Source: Streptomyces sp. NRRL WC-3626 (GTDB taxonomy: Bacteria; Actinomycetota; Actinomycetes; Streptomycetales; Streptomycetaceae). From it: a DNA stretch of 64,000 nt. Position 1 is the stretch's first letter. Each line of letters starts with the position of its first letter. The notes under the pieces are model-generated. The model had not been told where the DNA came from and did no database searches. It saw nothing but the letters and a program-made list of their open reading frames with translations. The position numbers and the translations under genes are program-made. The DNA is taken from NCBI RefSeq assembly GCF_000718785.1, contig NZ_JOCA01000010.1, forward strand, positions 62,001 to 126,000. Direction: 5' to 3'. Positions 37,171-45,594 of the stretch are shown here, piece after piece.

Positions 37171-39018
37171 ATGTGCGGAATCGTGGGATACGTGGGGCCG
37201 CAGTCGGCGCTGAACGTCGTGACGGCCGGACTGAAACGGCTGGAGTACCGGGGGTACGACTCGGCGGGCGTCGCCGTACTGGCGGACGGGGGCCTGGCCA
37301 CCGCCAAGCGGGCCGGGAAACTCGTCAACCTGGAGAAGGAGCTGGCCGAGCGGCCGCTGCCGACCGGCACCACCGGCATCGGACACACCCGCTGGGCCAC
37401 CCACGGCGGTCCGACGGACGCCAACGCCCACCCGCACCTCGACAACGCCGGCCGGGTCGCCGTCGTCCACAACGGCATCATCGAGAACTTCGCCGCCCTG
37501 CGCGCGGAGCTGGCCGAACGCGGCCACGACCTCACCTCCGAGACGGACACCGAGGTCGTCGCCCACCTCCTCGCCGAGGAGTTCTCCGCCTGCGCCGACC
37601 TCGCGGAGGCGATGCGGCTGGTCTGCCGCCGCCTGGAGGGCGCGTTCACCCTGGTCGCCGTCCACGCGGACGAACCGGACGTGGTCGTCGGCGCGCGCCG
37701 CAACTCCCCGCTCGTGGTGGGCGTGGGGGAGGGCGAGGCGTTCCTCGCCTCCGACGTGGCCGCGTTCATCGCCCACACCCGCGACGCCGTCGAACTGGGC
37801 CAGGACCAGGTGGTCGAACTGCGCCGCGACGCCGTGACGGTCACCGACTTCGACGGGGGCACGGCCGACGTCCGCGAGTACCACGTCGACTGGGACGCCT
37901 CCGCCGCCGAGAAGGGCGGCTACGACTACTTCATGCTCAAGGAGATCGCCGAGCAGCCGAAGGCGGTCGCCGACACGCTGCTCGGGCGCATCGACGGGGC
38001 GGGCTCCCTGACCCTGGACGAGGTCCGCATCCCGGCGAACGTGCTGCGCGAGATCGACAAGGTCGTCGTCATCGCCTGCGGTACGGCCTTCCACGCCGGG
38101 CTGATCGCCAAGTACGCCATCGAGCACTGGACCCGGCTGCCCTGCGAGGTGGAACTGGCCAGCGAGTTCCGCTACCGGGACCCGATCCTCGACCAGCAGA
38201 CCCTCGTCATCGCCATCTCCCAGTCCGGCGAGACCATGGACACGCTGATGGCCCTGCGCCACGCGCGCGAACAGGGCGCCCACGTGCTGGCGATCTGCAA
38301 CACCAACGGCTCGACGATCCCGCGCGAGTCGGACGCCGTGCTGTACACGCACGCGGGCCCCGAGGTCGCGGTCGCCTCGACCAAGGCGTTCCTGACCCAG
38401 CTCGTCGCCTGCTACCTGGTCGCGCTGTACCTGGGCCAGGTGCGGGGCACCAAGTGGGCGGACGAGATCCGGGCGGTGGTGCGGGACCTGTCGTCCATCG
38501 CCGGTGCGGTGGACCGGGTGCTGGAGACGATGGAGCCGGTACGGGAGCTGGCCCGGTCGCTGGCCGGGAAGAACACGGTGCTGTTCCTGGGCCGGCACGT
38601 GGGCTACCCGGTCGCCCTGGAGGGCGCCCTGAAGCTCAAGGAACTCGCCTACATGCACGCGGAGGGCTTCGCGGCGGGCGAGCTGAAGCACGGGCCGATC
38701 GCGCTGATCGAGGACGACCTGCCGGTGGTCGTGGTCGTCCCGTCCCCGCGCGGCCGCTCCGTCCTCCACGACAAGATCGTCTCCAACATCCAGGAGATCC
38801 GGGCGCGGGGTGCGCGCACGATCGTCATCGCCGAGGAGGGCGACGAGGCGGTCGCCGAGTACGCCGACCACCTGATCCGCGTCCCGGCCACCCCGACCCT
38901 GCTCCAGCCGCTGGTGGCGACGGTGCCGTTGCAGGTGTTCGCCTGCGAGCTGGCGACGGCGCGGGGCAACGAGGTGGATCAGCCGCGGAACCTGGCGAAG
39001 TCGGTGACGGTGGAGTAG
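37171..39018 (+). CDS. glmS: Glutamine-fructose-6-phosphate aminotransferase
   Basis: Makes glucosamine-6-phosphate for peptidoglycan and other aminosugars; 615 residues. It starts MCGIVGYVGP, so Cys1 after Met removal is the glutaminase nucleophile. The glutaminase domain is at about 1-225, followed by two SIS isomerase domains (SQSGETMDTL near 350; the AEGFAAGELKHGPIALI region near 500), and it ends with the conserved KSVTVE. Full length. The hxlR-type gene converges on it with a 4-base gap. Confidence 0.96.
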   Translation: MCGIVGYVGPQSALNVVTAGLKRLEYRGYDSAGVAVLADGGLATAKRAGKLVNLEKELAERPLPTGTTGIGHTRWATHGGPTDANAHPHLDNAGRVAVVHNGIIENFAALRAELAERGHDLTSETDTEVVAHLLAEEFSACADLAEAMRLVCRRLEGAFTLVAVHADEPDVVVGARRNSPLVVGVGEGEAFLASDVAAFIAHTRDAVELGQDQVVELRRDAVTVTDFDGGTADVREYHVDWDASAAEKGGYDYFMLKEIAEQPKAVADTLLGRIDGAGSLTLDEVRIPANVLREIDKVVVIACGTAFHAGLIAKYAIEHWTRLPCEVELASEFRYRDPILDQQTLVIAISQSGETMDTLMALRHAREQGAHVLAICNTNGSTIPRESDAVLYTHAGPEVAVASTKAFLTQLVACYLVALYLGQVRGTKWADEIRAVVRDLSSIAGAVDRVLETMEPVRELARSLAGKNTVLFLGRHVGYPVALEGALKLKELAYMHAEGFAAGELKHGPIALIEDDLPVVVVVPSPRGRSVLHDKIVSNIQEIRARGARTIVIAEEGDEAVAEYADHLIRVPATPTLLQPLVATVPLQVFACELATARGNEVDQPRNLAKSVTVE

Positions 39019-39022
39019 ACGG

Positions 39023-39406
39023 TCAGGCGTCGAAGTCGCGGCGCGCGTTCTCGATGTGACCGAGGTGCTGGTGGGTCCAGCCGCACATCGCGTCGACCGT
39101 GGCACGCAGGCCACGACCCGGCCCGGTGAGGGTGTACTCGACCCGGGGCGGCACGGTGGGGTACACCTTCCGGTCGACCAGGCCGTTGCGCTCGAGCATG
39201 CGCAGGTTCTGGGTGAGCATCTTGTGGCTGACGCCCTCGACCTCGTTCCGCAGCTCGCTGAAGCGCAGGGTGCGCTCGCCGAGCGCCTCGATGATCAGGA
39301 GCGCCCACTTGTTGGCGACGTCCGAGAAGATCTCCCGCGCCAGGGAGTCGGCACGCCTCAGGTCGGCGTCCTCGGGCAGACCCTTGAGCAGCTGCTTGGT
39401 CACCAT
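39023..39406 (-). CDS. HxlR-family transcriptional regulator
   Basis: 127 residues with one winged-helix domain of the HxlR/MarR-like type (NKWALLIIEALGERTLRFSEL, then SHKMLTQNLRMLERNGLV and the wing YPTVPPRVEYTLT). The single Cys is near the C-terminus (AMCGW), so the redox-switch Cys seen in some members is not at the N-terminus. It is divergent from a RidA-family gene and probably controls it. Confidence 0.88.
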   Translation of the reverse strand: MVTKQLLKGLPEDADLRRADSLAREIFSDVANKWALLIIEALGERTLRFSELRNEVEGVSHKMLTQNLRMLERNGLVDRKVYPTVPPRVEYTLTGPGRGLRATVDAMCGWTHQHLGHIENARRDFDA

Positions 39407-39451
39407 CAGGTTCCTTAGTCACCGAAAAGTGCGTTCTTCCAGGTCAGCGCT

Positions 39452-39488
39452 CACTCTCCTACGGTTTCCGAGTAACCACAAGAGAGTG
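39452..39488. promoter_or_regulatory. Inverted repeat in the hxlR-ridA spacer
   Basis: CACTCTC (39452-39458) and GAGAGTG (39482-39488) flank GGTTTCCGAGTAACC-like sequence that resembles the TTACT-type half sites of HxlR proteins. A candidate operator for both divergent genes. Confidence 0.4.
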
Positions 39489-39511
39489 AACGAACCGAGA
39501 GGGCGAGCACC

Positions 39512-39913
39512 ATGGCCACCAACGACGTCTTCAACCACAACGTGCCGGCGGAAAGCGCCTTCGGCTATGCGCAGGCGATCAGGTCCGGCGATCTCATCCA
39601 TGTCTCCGGGCAGGTCTCGTTCGGCGAGACGGGCGAGTTCCTGTACGCCGGCGACTTCGCGGCCCAGCTCAAGCAGACCCACGTCGCCATGGACAAGGTC
39701 CTGGCGCACTACGGAGCCACCCGGAACCAGATCGTCTCGCAGGTCCTGTACCTGGTGGACCTGCAGCGGAACGCCACGCCGACGATGGAGGGCAACCTGG
39801 CGTACTTCGGCGATCACCGCCCGGCCAGCACGGTCGTGGGCGTCGCGGAACTGACGTTCCCCGGCCAGTACGTCGAGATCGGCTTCATCATCGACACGAA
39901 GCTGCCCGCCTGA
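39512..39913 (+). CDS. RidA-family protein
   Basis: 133 residues of the YjgF/YER057c/UK114 fold, trimeric, often an enamine/imine deaminase. The IHVSGQVSF region and the C-terminal TVVGVAELTFPGQYVEIGFII match the family. The catalytic Arg of true RidA (C/IRxxV near the end) is not evident (ASTVVGVAEL), so it may be a Rid subfamily without deaminase activity. Divergent HxlR regulator upstream. Confidence 0.85.
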   Translation: MATNDVFNHNVPAESAFGYAQAIRSGDLIHVSGQVSFGETGEFLYAGDFAAQLKQTHVAMDKVLAHYGATRNQIVSQVLYLVDLQRNATPTMEGNLAYFGDHRPASTVVGVAELTFPGQYVEIGFIIDTKLPA

Positions 39914-39974
39914 CACACCGGCAGCAGGGATCCGCCGGGCCGCGCTCGGGACACCCGCCCCCGCCCCGCCGCAA

Positions 39975-39980
39975 TAAAGT
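39975..39980 (+). promoter_or_regulatory. -10 box of leaderless acpS promoter
   Basis: TAAAGT ends 6 bases before the acpS ATG. Confidence 0.5.
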
Positions 39981-39986
39981 GCCCGC

Positions 39987-40358
39987 ATGAGCATCATCGG
40001 AGTCGGGATCGACGTGGCCGAGATCGAGAGGTTCGCGGAGTCGTTGGAGCGTACGCCCGCGCTGGCTCAGCGGCTGTTTCTCAAGAGCGAGCTGCTGTTG
40101 CCCAGTGGGGAGCGGCGCGGGGTCGCCTCGCTGGCCGCACGGTTCGCGGCTAAGGAGGCGATCGCCAAGGCGCTCGGCGCTCCCGCGGGGCTGTACTGGA
40201 CCGACGCCGAGGTGTGGTGCGAGGACAGTGGGCAGCCCCGGCTGCGGGTGACGGGGACGGTGGCCGCGCGCGCCGCCGAGCTCGGCGTACGGTCCTGGCA
40301 CGTCTCGCTCAGCCATGACGCCGGGGTCGCCTCGGCGGTCGTGATCGCGGAGGGGTGA
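39987..40358 (+). CDS. acpS: Holo-acyl carrier protein synthase
   Basis: Transfers phosphopantetheine from CoA to acyl carrier proteins; 123 residues, trimeric short type. The metal-binding Asp in [12 protein letters not shown] and the Glu in [13 protein letters not shown] are present, with HVSLSHD near the C-terminus. Its stop overlaps the start of a 43-residue membrane protein (GTGA). Confidence 0.95.
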   Translation: MSIIGVGIDVAEIERFAESLERTPALAQRLFLKSELLLPSGERRGVASLAARFAAKEAIAKALGAPAGLYWTDAEVWCEDSGQPRLRVTGTVAARAAELGVRSWHVSLSHDAGVASAVVIAEG

Positions 40359-40486
40359 GCACCGTGCTCGCCTTTCCCGGCGTCGGCGTCGACCTGCCCG
40401 TCTGGGGTGACGCGTTCCTGGTCGCCGCCGCCGTGCTCACCGTCGTGTTCGCTCTCGTACGGCTGCTGCGCAACCGCCGTCGTTAG
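40355..40486 (+). CDS. Small membrane protein coupled to acpS
   Basis: 43 residues starting at GTG 40355, which overlaps the acpS stop. One membrane segment, [19 protein letters not shown], is followed by a basic tail (RNRRR), so it is probably single-pass with the C-terminus inside. GGAGGG lies just upstream. No function known; coupling suggests fixed stoichiometry with AcpS, or simply a small stable membrane peptide. Confidence 0.65.
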   Translation: MSTVLAFPGVGVDLPVWGDAFLVAAAVLTVVFALVRLLRNRRR

Positions 40487-40505
40487 GGCCTGTCCTAACC
40501 CGGAT

Positions 40506-40530
40506 GCGTGCTTCGGCTGGACCGGGGTAG
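40506..40530 (+). promoter_or_regulatory. Possible SigB-type promoter before the sigma gene
   Basis: GCGT (40506-40509) and GGGTAG (40525-40530) are 15 bases apart, fitting the Streptomyces SigB-class pattern GNNT-N14-16-GGGTA. It would suggest autoregulation or control within the sigma family. Confidence 0.35.
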
Positions 40531-40584
40531 ACGCTGGGAGCCGGTGCCCGGAGCGGGAGCCGAACGAACAGGGAGGGCGGAACA

Positions 40585-41433
40585 GTGACGTCGACGATGG
40601 CGCGGACCGACCGAGCGCAGACAATGACCGAACTGCCGGAGGTCGCCCAGCCCGGCCAGGTCGCGCCCAGGGACGCCCGTGAACTGTCCAAGCAGTTCTT
40701 CCGCCGGCTGACGGAGCTGGAGGAGGGCACGCACGAGTACCAGTACGCGCGCAACACCCTCATCGAGATGAACATGTCCCTCGTCCGCTTCGCGGCCGGC
40801 CGGTTCCGCAGCCGCGGCCCGGAGGAGATGGAGGACATCGTCCAGGTCGGCATGATCGGCCTGATCAAGGCGATCGACCGGTTCGAGCTGTCCCGCGAGG
40901 TGGAGTTCACCTCCTTCGCGATCCCCTACATCGTCGGCGAGATCAAGCGGTTCTTCCGGGACACCTCGTGGTCCGTGCACGTGCCGCGCCGGCTCCAGGA
41001 GGCCCGGGTGCAGCTCGCCCGCGCCACCGAGGAACTGCGCAGCCGGCTCGGCCGTACGCCCACGACCGCCGAACTCGCGCAGCTGATGAGCCTGACCGAG
41101 GACGAGGTCAACGAGGCCCGGATCGCCTCCAACGGCTACAACTCCGCCTCCCTGGACGCCGCCATCGGCAGCGAGCCGGACGGCGAGAGCGTGCTCGCGG
41201 ACTTCATCGGCGCCGAGGACGCGGCGCTGGAACTCGTCGAGGACTTCCACGCGCTCGCCCCGATGATCGCCGACCTCGACGAGCGTGAGCGCAAGATCGT
41301 GCACTGGCGGTTCGTGGAGGAGCTGACCCAGGCGGAGATCGGCGAGCGGCTCGGCTGCTCCCAGATGCATGTGTCGCGGCTGTTGTCCCGCACGCTGAAG
41401 CGGCTGCGGGCGGGGATGCTCACCACGAGCTGA
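40585..41433 (+). CDS. SigB/SigF/SigG-family RNA polymerase sigma factor
   Basis: 282 residues. Region 2 lies near 60-130 (NMSLVRFAAGRF, DIVQVGMIGLIKAIDRF, FTSFAIPYIVGEIKRFFRD). Region 3 is near 140-195 and region 4 near 230-280 (DERERKIVHWRF, LTQAEIGERLGCSQMHVSRL). This is the stress and developmental class, normally held by RsbW-type anti-sigma kinases; one such ATPase gene lies 20 kb away at 60534-61004 but no pairing can be claimed. GTG start after GGGAGGG. Confidence 0.9.
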   Translation: MTSTMARTDRAQTMTELPEVAQPGQVAPRDARELSKQFFRRLTELEEGTHEYQYARNTLIEMNMSLVRFAAGRFRSRGPEEMEDIVQVGMIGLIKAIDRFELSREVEFTSFAIPYIVGEIKRFFRDTSWSVHVPRRLQEARVQLARATEELRSRLGRTPTTAELAQLMSLTEDEVNEARIASNGYNSASLDAAIGSEPDGESVLADFIGAEDAALELVEDFHALAPMIADLDERERKIVHWRFVEELTQAEIGERLGCSQMHVSRLLSRTLKRLRAGMLTTS

Positions 41434-41448
41434 GGACCTGACGGGCGT

Positions 41449-41487
41449 ACGTGCGGGGTGCGGCTCACCGAGCCGCACCCCGCACGT
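41449..41487. terminator. Bidirectional terminator between sigma and beta-helix genes
   Basis: A perfect 17-bp stem (41449-41465 with 41471-41487), loop CACCG, between two converging stops. Confidence 0.85.
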
Positions 41488-41492
41488 GTGCG

Positions 41493-42680
41493 TCAGCAGA
41501 TCGACTGGCTGCTGTTCACCAGGCGGTTGTTGCGGAACGTCGTGTTCTCGCCGCAGGGGCTCTCGCGGATCGAGGAGTTCGTCACCGTCAGGTTCTGGAC
41601 GGTGATGTCGCGGTTGTTCGCGAACTCCGTGCGTGCCGCCAGGCGGATCTCGCCGCCGCCCGTGACGGTGCCGCTCTGGGCGGCGAGGTTCACGTTGTAG
41701 CAGTTCTCGATGAGGATCGCGTTGTTGCCCGTGTTCGAGAGCGTGACCCGGTCGATCGTCGCGCCGCCGCTCTCCGACACGCAGAACACGCCCCGTCCGC
41801 CGCCGCGCGCGACGACCTCGCCGACGCGGATGTTGGTGGCGTAGGAGCTGCCGATACGGCCGTTGCGGTTGGCCATGCGGAAGGCGGCGTACCCGGTGCC
41901 GGTGCCCGCGTTCTCCGCGTCCACCTTGGAGACGGTGGCGTTGACGGTCTCGTTCAGCAGCAGGCCCGACTCGCCCACGTTGCGGGCGGTCACCGTGCCG
42001 ATGGTGAGGCCGTCGACGCCGTACGTCTCCACGGCGTGGCTGGACGCGCCGGAGACGTACACGTTGTCGATGCGGACGTTGCGCGTCCACTGGCTGGTGT
42101 CGCCGCGGTTGTCGATGCGGACGCCGAGGCCGCGTGAGAGGCGCATGTCGATCTGGCCGAGGACGACGTTCTGCACGTTGCGCATGAAGATGCCGTACAG
42201 CGGGGCGCCGGTGACGTTGAGGTGCTGCACCTCGATGTCGCGGGTGCCGCGGGAGTAGACGGGGGCCTGGTCGCCCGAGCCGCTGCCGGTGACGTTGATG
42301 GTGCCGCAGACGTCGAGGGTCGTATAGCTCGGCAGGGAGATGCGGGAACCGGCGGAGATCGAGCCCGAGCCGCGGACCACGACCCGTTCCTTGCTGGTGC
42401 GGCCGGAGGACAGGCTGCTGATCGCGGCCTGCACGGCCGCGCGCATGTCGCTGCCGGTGTAGACCGTGCTGCTGCCGCGCCGGGCGGTCCAGGTGCTGCC
42501 GCTCAGTACGGCCTCGGCCTGGTAGGAGCCGTCGCCGCAGGCCGCGGCGCGGGCGGGGGCGGGAGCGGTGGCGGTGGGGGCGGCCGTGGGGGCGGCCGCG
42601 GCGGGGCCGGTCATGAGGCCGGCCGCGGTGAGGAGTGCGGTGGCGCCGGCTGCTGCGAGAAGTGCGGCTCTGCGTCCCAT
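41493..42680 (-). CDS. Secreted right-handed parallel beta-helix protein
   Basis: 395 residues with a signal peptide starting MGRRAALLAAAGATALLTAA, possibly Tat type because of the RR. After an Ala/Pro/Thr-rich linker, residues about 90-395 consist of short strand repeats rich in N, V, I, T and G (IDNVYVSG, LTIGTVTARNVG, ILIENCYNVNL), the pattern of pectate-lyase-like beta helices. Catalytic residues are not identifiable. The start was chosen at 42680 with AGAGGA upstream. Tandem LacI-type operators lie 20-46 bases upstream, so carbohydrate-dependent expression is likely. Confidence 0.82.
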   Translation of the reverse strand: MGRRAALLAAAGATALLTAAGLMTGPAAAAPTAAPTATAPAPARAAACGDGSYQAEAVLSGSTWTARRGSSTVYTGSDMRAAVQAAISSLSSGRTSKERVVVRGSGSISAGSRISLPSYTTLDVCGTINVTGSGSGDQAPVYSRGTRDIEVQHLNVTGAPLYGIFMRNVQNVVLGQIDMRLSRGLGVRIDNRGDTSQWTRNVRIDNVYVSGASSHAVETYGVDGLTIGTVTARNVGESGLLLNETVNATVSKVDAENAGTGTGYAAFRMANRNGRIGSSYATNIRVGEVVARGGGRGVFCVSESGGATIDRVTLSNTGNNAILIENCYNVNLAAQSGTVTGGGEIRLAARTEFANNRDITVQNLTVTNSSIRESPCGENTTFRNNRLVNSSQSIC

Positions 42681-42699
42681 GGGTCCTCTGCTTCTGTCG

Positions 42700-42713
42700 T
42701 CGAAACGATTCGA
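42700..42713. promoter_or_regulatory. LacI-type operator 1
   Basis: TCGAAACGATTCGA, a 14-base near-palindrome centred on CG, just upstream of the beta-helix gene. It has one mismatched pair. Confidence 0.55.
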
Positions 42714-42714
42714 C

Positions 42715-42726
42715 TGAATCGATTCA
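42715..42726. promoter_or_regulatory. LacI-type operator 2
   Basis: TGAATCGATTCA, a perfect 12-base palindrome with central CG, one base after operator 1. Confidence 0.6.
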
Positions 42727-42828
42727 TCCTGCGGGGGGCGCAGAGTTTGGCAAGGGCATGGCAAGGAGTCAAGCGGTCCGGGCCGCCGTGACGGGAGCCG
42801 GCGGGCCGTCTGCGGGAGACTCGGACGT

Positions 42829-44262
42829 ATGCGGACTGCGTACAGCGTGGAGACGGTCAGGGCGGCGGAGCGGGAACTGATGGCACGGCTGCCGGAGGGG
42901 GCGCTGATGCAGCGCGCCGCCGCCGGTCTCGCCGCGGCCTGCGCGGATGTGCTGGGGCGGGTCTACGGCAGCAGGGTCGTCCTGCTCGTCGGCAGCGGGG
43001 ACAACGGCGGTGACGCCCTGTACGCCGGGGCCAGGCTCGCCCGGCGGGGCGCGGGCGTGCACGCGGTGCTGCTCGCGCCGGAGCGTGCGCATGCCGGGGG
43101 GCTAGCGGCGTTGCGCCGGGCGGGTGGGCGCGTGGCGGGGGCGGATGGTGCGGACGGGCTGATCGGGCGGGCCGATCTCGTCGTCGACGGGATCGTCGGG
43201 ATCGGGGGCAGGGGCGGGCTGCGGCCCGACGCGGTGCCGCTCGCCGACGCGGCCCGGCGGGCGCGGGCCGCCGTGGTCGCCGTCGATCTGCCGAGCGGGG
43301 TCGACGCCGACACGGGGGAGGTACGGGGCGCGGCCGTGCGGGCCGATCTGACGGTGACGTTCGGGACGCACAAGCCGGGGCTGCTGATCGATCCGGCGCG
43401 GGAGTACGCGGGGTCGGTGCGGCTGGTCGACATCGGGCTGTCGCTGCCGGACGAGGCCGGGCTGGAGGCGTTGCAGCACGCGGACGTGGCCCGGCTGCTG
43501 CCGGTGCCGGGGGCCGAGAGCGACAAGTACCGGCGGGGGGTCGTCGGGATCGCGGCCGGGTCCGCGCGGTATCCCGGCGCTGCGGTGCTCGCGGTGGCGG
43601 GGGCGCTGCGGGGCGGGGCGGGGGCGGTGCGGTACGTCGGGCCCGCCGGGGACGCGGTGATCTCCCGCTTCCCGGAGACGCTGGTGTCGGACGGGGGACC
43701 GAAACACGCCGGGCGGGTGCAGGCGTGGGTGGTCGGGCCGGGGGCCGGGGACGACGCGGCGACGGTCGCCGAGGTGCTGGCGGCGGATGTGCCGGTGCTG
43801 ATCGACGCGGACGGGCTGCGGCTGGCGGAGGCCGCGGCGGTACGGGGGCGGGGGGCGCCGACGTTGATGACGCCGCATGCGGGGGAGGCGGCGGCGCTGC
43901 TGGGGGTCGATCGGGGGGAGGTCGAGGCGGGGCGGCTGGGGGCCGTGCGGGAGCTGGCGGGGCGGTATGGGGCGACCGTGCTGTTGAAGGGGTCCACGAC
44001 CCTGATCGCGTCCTCGGACGGTGGGGCCGTCCGGGTCAATCCGACGGGGACGTCGTGGCTCGCCACGGCGGGGAGTGGGGATGTGCTGTCCGGGCTGGCG
44101 GGGTCGCTGCTGGCGGCGGGGTTGTCGGCGGTGGACGCGGGGAGTGCGGGGGCGTATCTGCACGGGCTGGCGGGGCGGTTCGCGGCGGACGGGGCGCCGA
44201 TGGGGGCGCACGATGTGGCGGAGGGGATCGCGGGGGCGTGGCGGAGTGTGGTGCGGGGGTGA
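42829..44262 (+). CDS. nnr: Bifunctional NAD(P)H-hydrate epimerase / ADP-dependent dehydratase
   Basis: Repairs damaged NAD(P)H hydrates; 477 residues. The N-terminal epimerase (YjeF_N, about 1-205) has VGSGDNGGDALYAGARLA, and the C-terminal ribokinase-like dehydratase (about 220-470) has TPHAGEAAALLGV, KGSTTLI and GTSWLATAGSGDVLSGLAG. A fused enzyme is normal in bacteria. Very G-rich codon use. It is upstream of alr. Confidence 0.95.
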   Translation: MRTAYSVETVRAAERELMARLPEGALMQRAAAGLAAACADVLGRVYGSRVVLLVGSGDNGGDALYAGARLARRGAGVHAVLLAPERAHAGGLAALRRAGGRVAGADGADGLIGRADLVVDGIVGIGGRGGLRPDAVPLADAARRARAAVVAVDLPSGVDADTGEVRGAAVRADLTVTFGTHKPGLLIDPAREYAGSVRLVDIGLSLPDEAGLEALQHADVARLLPVPGAESDKYRRGVVGIAAGSARYPGAAVLAVAGALRGGAGAVRYVGPAGDAVISRFPETLVSDGGPKHAGRVQAWVVGPGAGDDAATVAEVLAADVPVLIDADGLRLAEAAAVRGRGAPTLMTPHAGEAAALLGVDRGEVEAGRLGAVRELAGRYGATVLLKGSTTLIASSDGGAVRVNPTGTSWLATAGSGDVLSGLAGSLLAAGLSAVDAGSAGAYLHGLAGRFAADGAPMGAHDVAEGIAGAWRSVVRG

Positions 44263-44305
44263 GGGGGGTGGGGTTTTCGCCCCCGCCGCCCCTTCCCGTC
44301 CCGAC

Positions 44306-44324
44306 CCGGGGGCGCTGCCCCCGG
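44306..44324 (+). terminator. GC hairpin in a dispersed repeat after nnr
   Basis: An 8-bp stem, CCGGGGGC/GCCCCCGG, with a GCT loop, followed by CCCCCGCTCCTCAACCGCCG, a motif that recurs after many Streptomyces genes (from memory). A likely terminator without a T-run. Confidence 0.55.
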
Positions 44325-44412
44325 ACCCCCGCTCCTCAACCGCCGGAGGGGCTGTTCTCAGCCCGTACAGGGCGCAGCCCCCCGGAGACGGGGCTCTGAG
44401 AGACTGGGCCGG

Positions 44413-45594
44413 ATGAACGAGACAGTTGCCCCGGGGGGTGCGGCGTTGCGGGCCCGCGCCGAGATCGACCTTGCCGCCGTGCGGGCCAATGTAGAGGTCC
44501 TGCGCGCGCAGGCGCCAGGCGCCGCGTTCATGGCCGTGGTCAAGGCCGACGGGTACGGGCACGGTGCCGCCCCCTGCGCGCGGGCCGCTGTCGAGGCCGG
44601 GGCGACCTGGCTGGGCACCGCCACCCCGCAGGAGGCGCTCGCGCTGCGCGCGCCCGGGGCCGGGGTGCCGGACGACGTACGGATCATGTGCTGGCTGTGG
44701 ACGCCCGGCGGGCCCTGGCGGGAAGCGGTCGAGGCCAATCTCGACGTGTCCCTGAGCGGCATGTGGGCGCTCGACGAGGTCATGGAGGCCGCCCGGCTCG
44801 CCGGACGGCCCGCGCGGGTGCAGCTCAAGGCCGACACCGGACTCGGGCGCGGCGGCTGCCAGCCCGGCGACGACTGGACGGAACTGGTCGAGGGGGCGCT
44901 GCGCGCCGAGGCCGCGGGGCTGGTGCGCGTCACCGGCCTGTGGTCGCACTTCGCCTGCGCCGACGAGCCGGGCCATCCCTCCATCGCCCCCCAGCTCACC
45001 CGGTTCCGGGAGATGATCGCGTACGCGCAGGGGCGCGGCGTCGACCCCGAGGTGCGGCACATCGCCAACTCGCCCGCCACGCTCACCCTCCCCGAGAGCC
45101 ACTTCGACCTCGTGCGCCCCGGCATCGCGATGTACGGCGTCTCGCCCAGCCCCGAGATCGGCGCCCCCGCCGACCTGGGCCTGCACCCGGCGATGACCCT
45201 GTCCGCGTCGCTGGCCCTGGTGAAGCACGTCCCGGCCGGGCACGGCGTCAGCTACGGCCACCACTACGTCACCCCGGGCGCCACCACCCTCGGCCTCGTC
45301 CCGCTCGGCTACGCGGACGGCATCCCGCGTCACGCCTCCTCCACCGGCCCGGTGCTGGTCGAGGGCAAGTGGCGTACGGTCGCCGGGCGGGTCGCGATGG
45401 ACCAGTTCGTCGTGGACCTGGGCGGGGACGAGCCGGGGCCGGGCGCCGAGGCGGTCCTGTTCGGGCCCGGTGACCGCGGTGAGCCCACCGCCGAGGACTG
45501 GGCGCAGGCGGCCGGGACCATCGGGTACGAGATCGTCACCCGGATCGGAAGCCGCGTCCCGCGTGTCTACGTCAACGAGGGGAGCGGGACGTGA
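44413..45594 (+). CDS. alr: Alanine racemase
   Basis: PLP enzyme that makes D-alanine for peptidoglycan; 393 residues. The PLP lysine is Lys44 in AVVKADGYGHG. The catalytic Tyr lies in the C-terminal half (HGVSYGHHYVT region), with RPGIAMYG before it. A GAGACT box 7 bases before the ATG suggests a leaderless mRNA. The stop overlaps the hydrolase start (GTGAG). Confidence 0.96.
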   Translation: MNETVAPGGAALRARAEIDLAAVRANVEVLRAQAPGAAFMAVVKADGYGHGAAPCARAAVEAGATWLGTATPQEALALRAPGAGVPDDVRIMCWLWTPGGPWREAVEANLDVSLSGMWALDEVMEAARLAGRPARVQLKADTGLGRGGCQPGDDWTELVEGALRAEAAGLVRVTGLWSHFACADEPGHPSIAPQLTRFREMIAYAQGRGVDPEVRHIANSPATLTLPESHFDLVRPGIAMYGVSPSPEIGAPADLGLHPAMTLSASLALVKHVPAGHGVSYGHHYVTPGATTLGLVPLGYADGIPRHASSTGPVLVEGKWRTVAGRVAMDQFVVDLGGDEPGPGAEAVLFGPGDRGEPTAEDWAQAAGTIGYEIVTRIGSRVPRVYVNEGSGT

